Counted from the first letter of the stretch, positions 1 through 5,789 are shown. The stretch: 8,565 bases of DNA from JBBDXA01 sp040902585 (GCA_040902585.1 JBBDXA010000027.1:1-8565); one strand, 5' to 3'. Numbers and translations: made by a program. Notes: generated by a model not told the origin, from the letters alone.

Positions 1-86
1 GTCGGCGAGGTCCGCCGAGCAGACCCGTGCGGATGGATGCGGCGCACCCGCAAGCCGCACGGGTCTCGTCGGAAGACCTCCGCGAC
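1..86. repeat. Long imperfect inverted repeat (hairpin) at the window edge
   Basis: Bases 1-32 pair with 55-86 around a 22-base loop. Of 32 pairs, 26 match, and the six mismatches fall in three symmetric two-base internal loops (5-6/81-82, 13-14/73-74, 19-20/67-68). The inner 12 bp (21-32 with 55-66, core agacccgtgcgg) is perfect. No coding sequence is convincing here: reading frames through it give low-complexity Arg/His-rich peptides. It may be a palindromic intergenic element or the terminator of a gene ending before the window. There is no T-run after the right arm, so an ordinary intrinsic terminator is not supported. The element may continue to the left of base 1. Confidence 0.7.
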
Positions 87-141
87 CCGTGGCACCCGAT
101 GCATCTTGCCGACATTCCTGCTTTATGTTCTGCTCATCCGC

Positions 142-642
142 ATGGCCACACCCATCATCCGTCCCGCCATTACCTCCGATCATCCCGCGATCGTCGAGCT
201 TTACAACCACTACATCGCCCACACGCCGATCACCTTCGACATCGAGCCTTACACGCTGGAGAAGCGCGGGCCGTGGTTCGCGCAGTTCTCCGATGAAGGC
301 CGACATCGCCTGCTGGTGATGACCATCGATGATGCGCTCGTCGGTTACGCCGGCTCGATGCCGTATCGCCCCAAGGCCGCGTACATCACCACGGTGGAGA
401 CGAGCATTTATCTTCAGCCTGACATGCACGGCCGCGGCTACGGCGCACAACTGTACGAAGCACTTTTCGATGCGATCAAAGGCGAGGACATTCATCGCGC
501 TCACGCCGGCATCACCCTGCCCAACCCGCAATCGATCAAGCTGCACGAACGCTCCGGCTTCGCGAAGTACGGCGTGCAGAACGAAGTCGGCCGCAAGTTC
601 GCAAAGTACTGGGATGTCGTGTGGATGGAGAAGAAGCTGTGA
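142..642 (+). CDS. GNAT-family N-acetyltransferase, phosphinothricin acetyltransferase-like
   Basis: This 166-residue protein should transfer an acetyl group from acetyl-CoA to an amine in the cytoplasm. It resembles the PAT/Bar/MddA (YncA) branch of GNAT, which acetylates phosphinothricin or methionine sulfone/sulfoximine-type substrates; the real substrate cannot be read from sequence. Seen in the protein: an N-terminal IRPAITSDHPAIVELYNHY segment (residues 6-24), TPITFD (28-33), W45, a GYAG strand (68-71), ETSIYL followed by the acetyl-CoA loop HGRGYG (96-101), and the C-terminal NPQSIKLHERSGF (128-140), the N..S..LHE..GF block typical of this branch. Length fits the family (about 160-185). 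The reading frame opens at 37, but those 35 extra residues are encoded by the upstream inverted repeat and lack family character, so the ATG at 142 is preferred. No Shine-Dalgarno site is visible. The next gene lies about 200 bp downstream across a repeat, so co-transcription is uncertain. Confidence 0.9.
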   Translation: MATPIIRPAITSDHPAIVELYNHYIAHTPITFDIEPYTLEKRGPWFAQFSDEGRHRLLVMTIDDALVGYAGSMPYRPKAAYITTVETSIYLQPDMHGRGYGAQLYEALFDAIKGEDIHRAHAGITLPNPQSIKLHERSGFAKYGVQNEVGRKFAKYWDVVWMEKKL

Positions 643-839
643 GGGGAAGGGGAGAGGGCGAAGGGAGGAGGGCCAAGGGCCAAGGGAGATACATCAGAGC
701 GCGCGAGGCGCGAAGCATCGCGGTTGCAAGTATCCTTCTGCCTATTGACTCGATGCGCACGAATGATTCACCAGGCTCCGAGCCTTCATCCCTTGGCCCT
801 TGGCCCTCTACCCTTGGCCCTCTTCCCCCGGCCCTTCCC
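643..839. repeat. Intergenic repeat region with 20-bp perfect inverted repeat and GGGCCAA words
   Basis: This gap holds purine-rich repeats on the left and their complement on the right. Bases 668-687 (gagggccaagggccaaggga) are the exact reverse complement of 789-808, with a loop of about 100 bases. The left arm is a 7-bp GGGCCAA word repeated in tandem. A third copy of its complement (cccttggccctc) lies at 811-822. The loop contains a small hairpin, cgcgc-gag-gcgcg (700-712). A TTGACT hexamer at 745-750 resembles a -35 box, but I see no matching -10 at the right distance. No gene is supported here; reading frames through it give repetitive Gly/Arg or Pro/Leu peptides. Confidence 0.75.
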
Positions 840-1700
840 ATGCCCCCCGCCGTCGAAATCACCGACCTGCATCTCACCCGCGCCGGCACGCCCATCCTGC
901 GCGGCGTCTCCTGCACCATTCCCGCCGGCACCTACACCGCGATCCTCGGCCCCAACGGCTGCGGGAAAACGACACTCACCCGCGCCATCACCGGCGCGAT
1001 GTTCTTCACGCAAGGCTCCGTGCGCGTGCTGGGCGAAACCATCGGCCGCACTGACATCCGCGCCCTGCGCAAACGCATCAGCGTCGTGAACCCCACCGCT
1101 TCCACCGCCGATGCCCACACCAGCGGAGCCGTCGTCGATGCCGAGCTCTCCGCCACCGAAGCGGCGATCACCGGCTTCTTCGGCACCATCGGCCTGTACG
1201 ACCGCCCTTCCGATGAACAGCGCACTCGCACCCGACAGCTCCTGTGCGAAGTCGGCTTGTCGCATCGGCTCGATCATCGTTTCTCACTCCTCTCCACCGG
1301 CGAGCAGCGGCGATGCCTCATCGCCCGCGCCCTGGTGCATAGGCCCGAGCTTCTCATTCTCGATGAGCCTACTGCCGGGCTCGACGTGAGCGGGCGCGAA
1401 CATGTCCTCGCCACGATCGAAGCGATTCTCGCGTCGCAGGAGAAAGCACCAGCCGATCAGCCGCGAACGAGTGTGATCATGATCACGCATCACGTCGAAG
1501 AGCTTTCGCCGCGGGCTTCGCAGGTCATGTTGATGAAGGATGGCCAGTTCACGCGCATCGGTAAGCCGCACGATGTGATCACGCCTGAAACGCTGACGGA
1601 AACCTTCGGCTGCAAGGTCTTCGTGCGTACGCTGCATGGCAGGTGGTGGCTGGAAGTGCTGCCGGAGGCGTGGATCGATCTGGTGAAGGCGAAACCGTGA
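840..1700 (+). CDS. ABC-type ATP-binding protein (YlmA/ModF-like)
   Basis: This is a 286-residue single ABC nucleotide-binding domain. Seen in order: Walker A GPNGCGKTT (37-45), signature LSTGE followed by QRRCLIARAL (151-165), Walker B LLILDEPTAGLD (171-182) and the switch histidine in ITHHVEE (H217). The Q-loop position reads RKRISVVNPT (78-86), with no obvious glutamine. The signature departs from LSGGQ, as in soluble YlmA- and ModF-type ATPases. No permease or binding protein lies beside it, so its transport partner is unknown, and it could be a non-transport ABC protein. Residues 264-286 (LHGRWWLEVLPEAW...) form a short C-terminal extension of the kind seen in YlmA-like proteins. The frame is open back to 621, but its upstream part translates the inverted repeat into Pro/Leu-rich sequence. 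The ATG at 840 starts the first beta strand correctly (PAVEITDLHLTRAG). The ATG at 753 is an alternative that would give a repeat-encoded leader of 29 residues. No Shine-Dalgarno site is seen. Confidence 0.85.
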   Translation: MPPAVEITDLHLTRAGTPILRGVSCTIPAGTYTAILGPNGCGKTTLTRAITGAMFFTQGSVRVLGETIGRTDIRALRKRISVVNPTASTADAHTSGAVVDAELSATEAAITGFFGTIGLYDRPSDEQRTRTRQLLCEVGLSHRLDHRFSLLSTGEQRRCLIARALVHRPELLILDEPTAGLDVSGREHVLATIEAILASQEKAPADQPRTSVIMITHHVEELSPRASQVMLMKDGQFTRIGKPHDVITPETLTETFGCKVFVRTLHGRWWLEVLPEAWIDLVKAKP

Positions 1701-1710
1701 CATGCTTTCC

Positions 1711-1812
1711 GTTTAGCGGTCGGGCGTTTAGCGGTCGGGCCGAGTCCGCGAGGCCCACCTGCGCCTTGGGCGCCCGAACACGTGGGCCTCGCGGACTCGG
1801 CCCGACCGCTAA
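1711..1812. repeat. Perfect 31-bp inverted repeat with tandem 15-mer
   Basis: Bases 1728-1758 are an exact reverse complement of 1782-1812 (31 of 31), with a 23-base loop that contains its own 5-bp stem (gcgcc-ttg-ggcgc, 1761-1773). The left edge is duplicated: gtttagcggtcgggc occurs twice in tandem at 1711-1725 and 1726-1740, so a partial second copy sits outside the stem. The element begins 10 bp after the ABC gene stop. The right arm is followed by aaccatcgttg, without a T-run, so it is not a standard intrinsic terminator, although such a stem could still stop or stabilise RNA. It has the look of a dispersed palindromic or MITE/REP-like element; no transposase is present. Confidence 0.85.
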
Positions 1813-1818
1813 CCATCG

Positions 1819-1846
1819 TTGATTTGTGGCCCGCGATCCCCATAAT
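1819..1846 (+). promoter_or_regulatory. Candidate sigma-70 promoter for purE
   Basis: TTGATT (1819-1824) and CATAAT (1841-1846) are separated by 16 bases and match the -35/-10 consensus at 4/6 and 5/6. A start about 7 bases after the -10 would fall near 1853, only 1-3 bases before the purE ATG at 1855. The transcript would then be leaderless or nearly so, which would explain the missing Shine-Dalgarno site. This is inference from sequence only. Confidence 0.45.
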
Positions 1847-1854
1847 GCCCCGCC

Positions 1855-2346
1855 ATGAGCGACACCAAACCTATCGTCGGCATCGTCATGGGCAGCGCAT
1901 CGGATGCGCCCACGATGAAAGCCTGCACCAAAACTCTCGATGAACTGGGCATTGCGTGGGAATGGAAAGTCTGTTCCGCGCACCGCACGCCACAACGGGC
2001 GCATGACTACGCGACGACAGCGGCGGCGCGAGGCATCAAGGTCGTCATCGCCGCCGCAGGCATGAGCGCCCATCTGGCCGGCGTGATGGCGGCGCTGACG
2101 CACCTGCCCGTGCTCGGCGTGCCGATGGAAGGCAAACTCGCGGGCGGGCTCGATGCTTTGCTTTCGACCTGCAACATGCCCAAGGGCATTCCGGTGGGCA
2201 CGATGAGTCAGGGTTCACACGGCGCGGTGAATGCCGCGCTCTTCGCGGCGGCCATCCTGGCGACGGGTGATAAGGCGATCGAAGCGAGGCTGATTGCGTT
2301 TCGTGAGAAGCAGACGGCCAGCGTGCCGGAGAATCCGGAAGCATAA
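1855..2346 (+). CDS. purE: N5-carboxyaminoimidazole ribonucleotide mutase (PurE class I)
   Basis: PurE moves the carboxyl group of N5-CAIR to carbon 4, giving CAIR in de novo purine synthesis. It is a soluble homo-octamer in known cases. The 163-residue length is normal. Visible motifs: MGSASD (12-17) for phosphate/nucleotide binding, SAHRTP (41-46) with the catalytic histidine H43, AGMSAHLAG (68-76) and LGVPM (87-91). SAHRTP places it in class I (mutase) rather than the animal-type class II carboxylase. Class I normally works with PurK, which makes N5-CAIR; no purK lies beside it here. The segment NMPKGIPVGTMSQGSHGA (107-124) differs from the common QMP.G.PV.T..IGKAGA form. This could be lineage variation near the active site. 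The start is the ATG at 1855 (MSDTKPIVGIVMGS), the usual PurE N-terminus; the nearby ATG at 1845 is out of frame. It converges with copA, 30 bp away. Confidence 0.95.
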   Translation: MSDTKPIVGIVMGSASDAPTMKACTKTLDELGIAWEWKVCSAHRTPQRAHDYATTAAARGIKVVIAAAGMSAHLAGVMAALTHLPVLGVPMEGKLAGGLDALLSTCNMPKGIPVGTMSQGSHGAVNAALFAAAILATGDKAIEARLIAFREKQTASVPENPEA

Positions 2347-2348
2347 AG

Positions 2349-2367
2349 CCGCGACCGGTGGTCGCGG
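2349..2367. terminator. Short hairpin between convergent purE and copA
   Basis: ccgcgacc (2349-2356) pairs perfectly with ggtcgcgg (2360-2367) around a three-base ggt loop. It lies in the 30-bp gap between the purE stop (2346) and the copA stop (2377). A stem in this position can serve both genes as a bidirectional terminator. There is no strong T-run on either side (only a TTT at 2376-2378, inside and next to the copA stop), so termination strength is uncertain. Confidence 0.5.
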
Positions 2368-2376
2368 TCCCCGTGT

Positions 2377-4908
2377 TTACTTCCACGTCCATTTCAACCA
2401 CAGCGCGTTGAGCACCACGCTGATGGAGCTGAACGCCATCGCCCCGGCCGCGAGCATCGGGTCGAGCCAGCCCACGGCCGCGAGCGGGATGAGCGCGATG
2501 TTGTAGATGAACGCCCAGAACAGGCCCACGTGAATGCGTTTCATGATCGCGCGGCTGAGTCGAATCGCGCGCGGCAGGGACGCCAGATCACCGCCGACGA
2601 GCACCACGTGCCCGGCCTGCATGGCGATGTCGGAGCCGGCGGAGCCCCCGGGCGCGGGTTGCGAGTTCCGGGTTCCGGGTTCCGGGTTGAGAACGGAGAG
2701 CGAGAGTGAGCGACCTTGGCCTGCGTGCGCGGCGTGATGCACATGTGCGTCATCGCTCGTCGGCCCTGAAGGGCCGAGGCCTGCGGCCACTGTGTTCCCT
2801 GTCCCCTGTCTCCTGTCGCCTGACTCCTTCCTCGCTCCGCCCATCGCGATGCCGATGTTCGCCGCGGCCAGCGCGGGGGCATCGTTGATACCGTCGCCGA
2901 CCATCGCGACGATACCGCCCTGCTTTTGAATCGCCTCAACTTTCGCCGCCTTGTCTTTCGGCAACACCTCGGCGAGCACATCGTCGATGCCAATCTCTTT
3001 GGCGACCGCGTCGGCGATCGGCTTCTGATCGCCGGTCATCAGCGTCGTCTTCAGGCCCAGATCGTGCAGTTGTTTCACAGCTTCAGCAGCACCCTCTTTC
3101 AGTTGATCGGACATGGCGATGAAGCCGGCGAGCGAGCCATCAATGGCGACGGCGACGACGGTGCTGCCCGCCTGTTGCATTTCTTCGGAGGCCTGCTTCG
3201 CGCGGTCATCGATGGAGATGTCATGCTCGCCGAGCGTGGCGAGCTTGCCGACGATGATTGCTTTCCCGCTGACCCGGCCGCGCACGCCGCCGGCGGTGAT
3301 GCTTTGAAAATCGGTGACTTCGGACAGAGTGAGTTGGCGCGCTCGAGCTTCGCGCACGATCGCCGCGCCCAGCGGATGTTCGCTGCGCGTCTCGACGGCG
3401 GCGGCGAGGGCGAAGAGAGCACCAATCCTCGCGGTAGCACCATCCCGATAGGGTGGTGCTGTTAGCGCACGATCACCCGTTGCTTCCGCTGCATCCGCTG
3501 CATCCCTTCCCCGTTCCCCAGCAGCGGCGGCGGGCGCGTCTTTGTTGTCGCTGGCCCTGAGCACCACCCTGTCGGGATGGTGCTCTCGCACTTCGGTCAC
3601 CGCCGGCTGCCCGCGCGTGAGCGTGCCGGTCTTGTCGAGGATGATGTGCGTCAGTTTGCCGGCCCTTTCCAGCGCAGCCGCATCCTTGATGAGAATGCCC
3701 ATGCGGGCGCCCAGCCCGGTGCCGACCATGATCGCCGCGGGCACCGCCAGCCCCATCGCACAGGGGCAGGCGACGATGAGCACGGCGATAGCCGCGAAGA
3801 TGCCGCCGTCCCAATCATTGAGCGCCAGGCCCCAGACCAGCAGCGTGACGAGCGAGATCACCATCACCGCCTGCACGAACCAACCCGCGACCTTGTCCGC
3901 GATGCGCTGCACGTTCGCCTTGCTGCCCTGGGCCTTTTTCACGAGGTCCACGATCTGGGCGAGTGTGGTGTGCTTGCCGATCTGCGTCGCGCGGAAGGTA
4001 AAGCTGCCGGTCTGATTGAGCGTGCCGCCGGTGACGATTGAACCGGGCGAAACATCGACAGGCATGGACTCGCCGGTGAGCATGGATTGATCGACAGATG
4101 AATTGCCTTCTTCGATCGCGCCATCGACCGGCACGCGCGAGCCGGGCTTGACGATGATGCGGTCGCCGACTTGAATCTCGCCGACGGGAATCTCCCTTTC
4201 CTGTCCATCGCGAACGACGAACGCCCGCGCCGGCTGAAGCTGCATGAGTTCACGAATGGCCGAGGCGGCGCTGGAACGGGCCCGTGATTCGAGCATCTTG
4301 CCCACGCCGATGAGCGTGAGAATCATCGCGGCCGTCTCGAAGTAGACGTGCGGCACGTGGGATGAATCGCCAGCGTGTGTCCCGCTGAGCCACACGACAA
4401 GTTGATAGACGCTGTACGCGAAGGCAACCGTCGAGCCCAGGGCGACAAGCGTGTCCATGTCCGGCGAAAGGCGTTTGATGCTCTTGAACGCTCCGACGTA
4501 GAACGGCCAGCCGAGGATGAACTGCACAGGCAGCGCCAGCGCCAGTTGCAGCCAGAGCGACGCGGGCTGGTGCCAGGCCATGCTGATGATCATCAGCGGC
4601 GTGGTGAGGATGATGCCGACGATGACACGCCATCGCCACGCGTTCTGATCGCCGTGATCGTGCGCGTGCTGTGCATGTTCGCCGTGTTCGTGCTCCTGCG
4701 GCAGGGCAGCCCCGTAGCCCGCGCGCTCGACCGCCTTGATGAGTTGCGCGACGTCAGCGCCGGCATCGTTCAGCGTGACGGCCGCCTCGTTGGTGGCGAG
4801 ATTGACGCGGGCATCGCTGACGCCCTCCACCTGCTTGAGGCTCTTTTCCACGCGCGTCACGCAGGACGCGCAGTGCATGCCTTTGATGTTCAGAGTCGTC
4901 TCAGCCAT
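2377..4908 (-). CDS. copA: Copper-translocating P1B-type ATPase with two in-frame insertions
   Basis: This 843-residue inner-membrane pump should export Cu(I) using ATP. Seen in order: an N-terminal heavy-metal-binding domain with GMHCASC (10-16); a His-rich linker, EHEHGEHAQHAHDHGDQ (72-88); four membrane segments (about 94-112, 118-140, 151-173, 186-204); the actuator TGE (278-280); two further membrane segments with the CPC ion site (381-383); the phosphorylated Asp in DKTGTLT (D425); SEHPLG (509-514) in the nucleotide domain; TGD (625-627); GDGINDAPAL (671-680); and two last membrane segments with the YN (802-803) and MxxSS (825-829) signatures of Cu(I) pumps. All catalytic motifs are present in one frame. 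Two stretches do not belong to the family: residues about 441-492 and about 691-757. Removing both leaves about 725 residues, normal for a one-domain CopA. The start is the ATG at 4908, directly before the metal domain. No copper chaperone or regulator gene is adjacent. Confidence 0.95.
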   Translation of the reverse strand: MAETTLNIKGMHCASCVTRVEKSLKQVEGVSDARVNLATNEAAVTLNDAGADVAQLIKAVERAGYGAALPQEHEHGEHAQHAHDHGDQNAWRWRVIVGIILTTPLMIISMAWHQPASLWLQLALALPVQFILGWPFYVGAFKSIKRLSPDMDTLVALGSTVAFAYSVYQLVVWLSGTHAGDSSHVPHVYFETAAMILTLIGVGKMLESRARSSAASAIRELMQLQPARAFVVRDGQEREIPVGEIQVGDRIIVKPGSRVPVDGAIEEGNSSVDQSMLTGESMPVDVSPGSIVTGGTLNQTGSFTFRATQIGKHTTLAQIVDLVKKAQGSKANVQRIADKVAGWFVQAVMVISLVTLLVWGLALNDWDGGIFAAIAVLIVACPCAMGLAVPAAIMVGTGLGARMGILIKDAAALERAGKLTHIILDKTGTLTRGQPAVTEVREHHPDRVVLRASDNKDAPAAAAGERGRDAADAAEATGDRALTAPPYRDGATARIGALFALAAAVETRSEHPLGAAIVREARARQLTLSEVTDFQSITAGGVRGRVSGKAIIVGKLATLGEHDISIDDRAKQASEEMQQAGSTVVAVAIDGSLAGFIAMSDQLKEGAAEAVKQLHDLGLKTTLMTGDQKPIADAVAKEIGIDDVLAEVLPKDKAAKVEAIQKQGGIVAMVGDGINDAPALAAANIGIAMGGARKESGDRRQGTGNTVAAGLGPSGPTSDDAHVHHAAHAGQGRSLSLSVLNPEPGTRNSQPAPGGSAGSDIAMQAGHVVLVGGDLASLPRAIRLSRAIMKRIHVGLFWAFIYNIALIPLAAVGWLDPMLAAGAMAFSSISVVLNALWLKWTWK
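2638..2838 (-). repeat. In-frame repeat insertion 2 in copA (P domain)
   Basis: About 67 codons (residues 691-757) separate GIAMG from GSDIAM, two blocks that are normally almost adjacent (GIAMGxGxD). The inserted DNA is built from short repeats: a tandem gttccgg word (about 2664-2687), a run of related ctgt-containing words (about 2792-2826), an imperfect 18-bp palindrome (2735-2752, core gcacatgtgc) and a hairpin, TCGGCCC-TGAA-GGGCCGA (2760-2777). The encoded peptide is low-complexity, rich in Gly, Ser, Pro and His. The frame is kept on both sides. Confidence 0.8.
3436..3584 (-). repeat. In-frame palindromic insertion 1 in copA (start of nucleotide domain)
   Basis: Two copies of a 25-bp palindromic element lie at 3436-3460 and 3560-3584 in opposite orientation. 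They are reverse complements with one mismatch, and each can fold alone (AGCACCA..CCC / GGG..TGGTGCT). Between them is Ala-rich coding DNA with a tandem 9-mer ccgctgcat (3486-3503). The segment encodes residues about 442-491 (HHPDRVVLR ... APPYRDGATA) between GQPAVTEV and ARIGALFALAAAVETRSEHP. CopA proteins normally have only a few residues here. The two copies are translated in different relative frames and orientations, yet neither introduces a stop. Confidence 0.8.
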
Positions 4909-4933
4909 AGCGGTATCTTAGGATGCTTCTATC
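4909..4933. promoter_or_regulatory. Compact divergent copA / mazG-like promoter region
   Basis: Only 25 bp separate the two start codons, so both promoters must overlap each other and the start regions. Candidate -10 boxes face each other on almost the same bases: TATCTT (4914-4919) on the plus strand and TAAGAT (4920-4915) on the minus strand. The minus-strand box would give a copA transcript beginning at or near its ATG. A 10-bp perfect palindrome, tcatgcatga (4932-4941), covers the mazG start and could be an operator. No convincing -35 box is seen on either strand. Confidence 0.3.
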
Positions 4934-5257
4934 ATGCATGACATGCCCGACCTGCCATCCTCAACCCCGCTCACTATTGCCGCGTTTCAGCAGCACATCC
5001 GCGAGAAATATTTCGCCACCGACCACGCCCGTGGCACAGCCGCGACATTCATGTGGCTCATCGAAGAAATAGGCGAACTCGCCACCGCGCTCAACGAAGC
5101 CCACACGCAGGACAAACGCGATCAGGCGAACATCGAAGAGGAGTTCGCCGACTGTATCGCATGGCTGTGTACGCTGGCGAATATCAACGGCGTCGATCTG
5201 GAGCAGGCGATTCGGTCGAAGTATCTGACGGGGGAGGGGCCCAAGGGGACGAAGTGA
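4934..5257 (+). CDS. MazG-like nucleotide pyrophosphohydrolase
   Basis: This 107-residue all-alpha protein carries the metal-binding signature of the MazG/dUTPase-like superfamily. WLIEEIGELATAL (41-53) supplies E44, E45 and E48, and IEEEFADCIAWL (67-78) supplies E70 and D73: an ExxE...ExxD pattern for Mg2+ and the phosphates. Such enzymes cut nucleoside triphosphates to monophosphate plus pyrophosphate and can clear non-canonical nucleotides; the substrate here is unknown. It is a single short domain, unlike the two-domain E. coli MazG. The start could be the ATG at 4934 or at 4943 (MPDLPSS); both precede the fold, and no Shine-Dalgarno site decides. The gene is divergent from copA. Its last 74 bp overlap, antisense, the 3' end of the zinc-ribbon gene. 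No toxin partner is present, so there is no sign of a mazEF context. Confidence 0.85.
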   Translation: MHDMPDLPSSTPLTIAAFQQHIREKYFATDHARGTAATFMWLIEEIGELATALNEAHTQDKRDQANIEEEFADCIAWLCTLANINGVDLEQAIRSKYLTGEGPKGTK

Positions 5258-5789
5258 GGATCAAGGGCGGGTCGCGTCGGATGATTTCTTCAACGAAACG
5301 AGTGCTGCCGCATTCGGGGCAGGCGTCGCTTGCGACGCCGGTGAGGTTGTATCCACACTTGAGACAGCAGCCGAAACGGTGCTTCTCGCCACTGACATAG
5401 GTCGCGGCAAGCATTCGCATGTCCTCGTACACATGGCCGAAGGTCCACGAAGCGCGTGTGAGGACGATGGCAACGAAGATGAGAACGAACGACGATGCGA
5501 ATGTTGCGGTGATCCATGCGAAGCGGACGGGAAGTGCGAAGTGCAGAATCGCACAAACGCCAAACACCGCTAGAGCGCCAAGCCGTTCCCACGTCTTTGC
5601 CTTACCCCGGCGCTCCCGGAAAAACTCGTACCAATCCATGACTCGGTCTGGCGGGACGTGTGCGAAAGGCGCGTGATCAGGGAGCCACTGTTTCCAGCGT
5701 TCATCGCTTGCGTACCAGACCCTGCACAAATAAAACCATGCGCCGGTGCAAAGGTTGCGGAACCAGGATGGTGAAGAATGGCCGGACAT
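5184..5789 (-). CDS. Small membrane protein with C-terminal zinc ribbon
   Basis: This is a 201-residue protein of unknown function. The N-terminal part is soluble and aromatic-rich (WFRNLCTGAWFYLCRVWYAS; VMDWYEFFRERRGK, about 50-63). Two hydrophobic helices follow (about 70-88 and 91-111). The C-terminal part carries a zinc ribbon, CLKCGYNLTG...CPECGS, with cysteine pairs at 142/145 and 157/160. Ribbons of the CGYxL...CPECG form on small membrane proteins are frequent in Planctomycetes, which supports both the reality of the gene and the lineage. The ATG at 5789 is preferred; a TTG at 5795 would add two residues. After the ribbon there is an unstructured Pro/Ser tail (about 174-201), most of which lies opposite the mazG-like 3' end. 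The overlap suggests loss of an earlier stop codon in one of the two genes. No Shine-Dalgarno site is seen. Confidence 0.75.
   Translation of the reverse strand: MSGHSSPSWFRNLCTGAWFYLCRVWYASDERWKQWLPDHAPFAHVPPDRVMDWYEFFRERRGKAKTWERLGALAVFGVCAILHFALPVRFAWITATFASSFVLIFVAIVLTRASWTFGHVYEDMRMLAATYVSGEKHRFGCCLKCGYNLTGVASDACPECGSTRFVEEIIRRDPPLILTSSPWAPPPSDTSTESPAPDRRR

Noticed and set aside
37..141. Upstream extension of the GNAT reading frame (start at 37)
   Set aside because: The 35 extra residues come partly from the hairpin at 1-86, and the family N-terminus begins at the ATG at 142.
621..839. Upstream extension of the ABC ATPase reading frame (start at 621)
   Set aside because: It overlaps the GNAT stop, and the added residues translate the inverted repeat into Gly/Arg and Pro/Leu runs with no family match.
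786..1277. Minus-strand 163-codon frame opposite the ABC gene
   Set aside because: It is Gly/Ala/Asp-rich shadow coding, antisense to intact Walker motifs.
1711..1740. Possible CRISPR-like repeat
   Set aside because: Only two units, directly adjacent with no spacer, and part of an inverted repeat.
2638..3584. Frameshift or assembly break in copA
   Set aside because: Family motifs before, between and after both insertions are all in one frame with no stop, so simple in-frame insertion explains them better.
3542..4041. Plus-strand open frames opposite copA (150-157 codons)
   Set aside because: The opposite strand has continuous CopA motifs; these frames are compositionally biased and have no recognisable fold.
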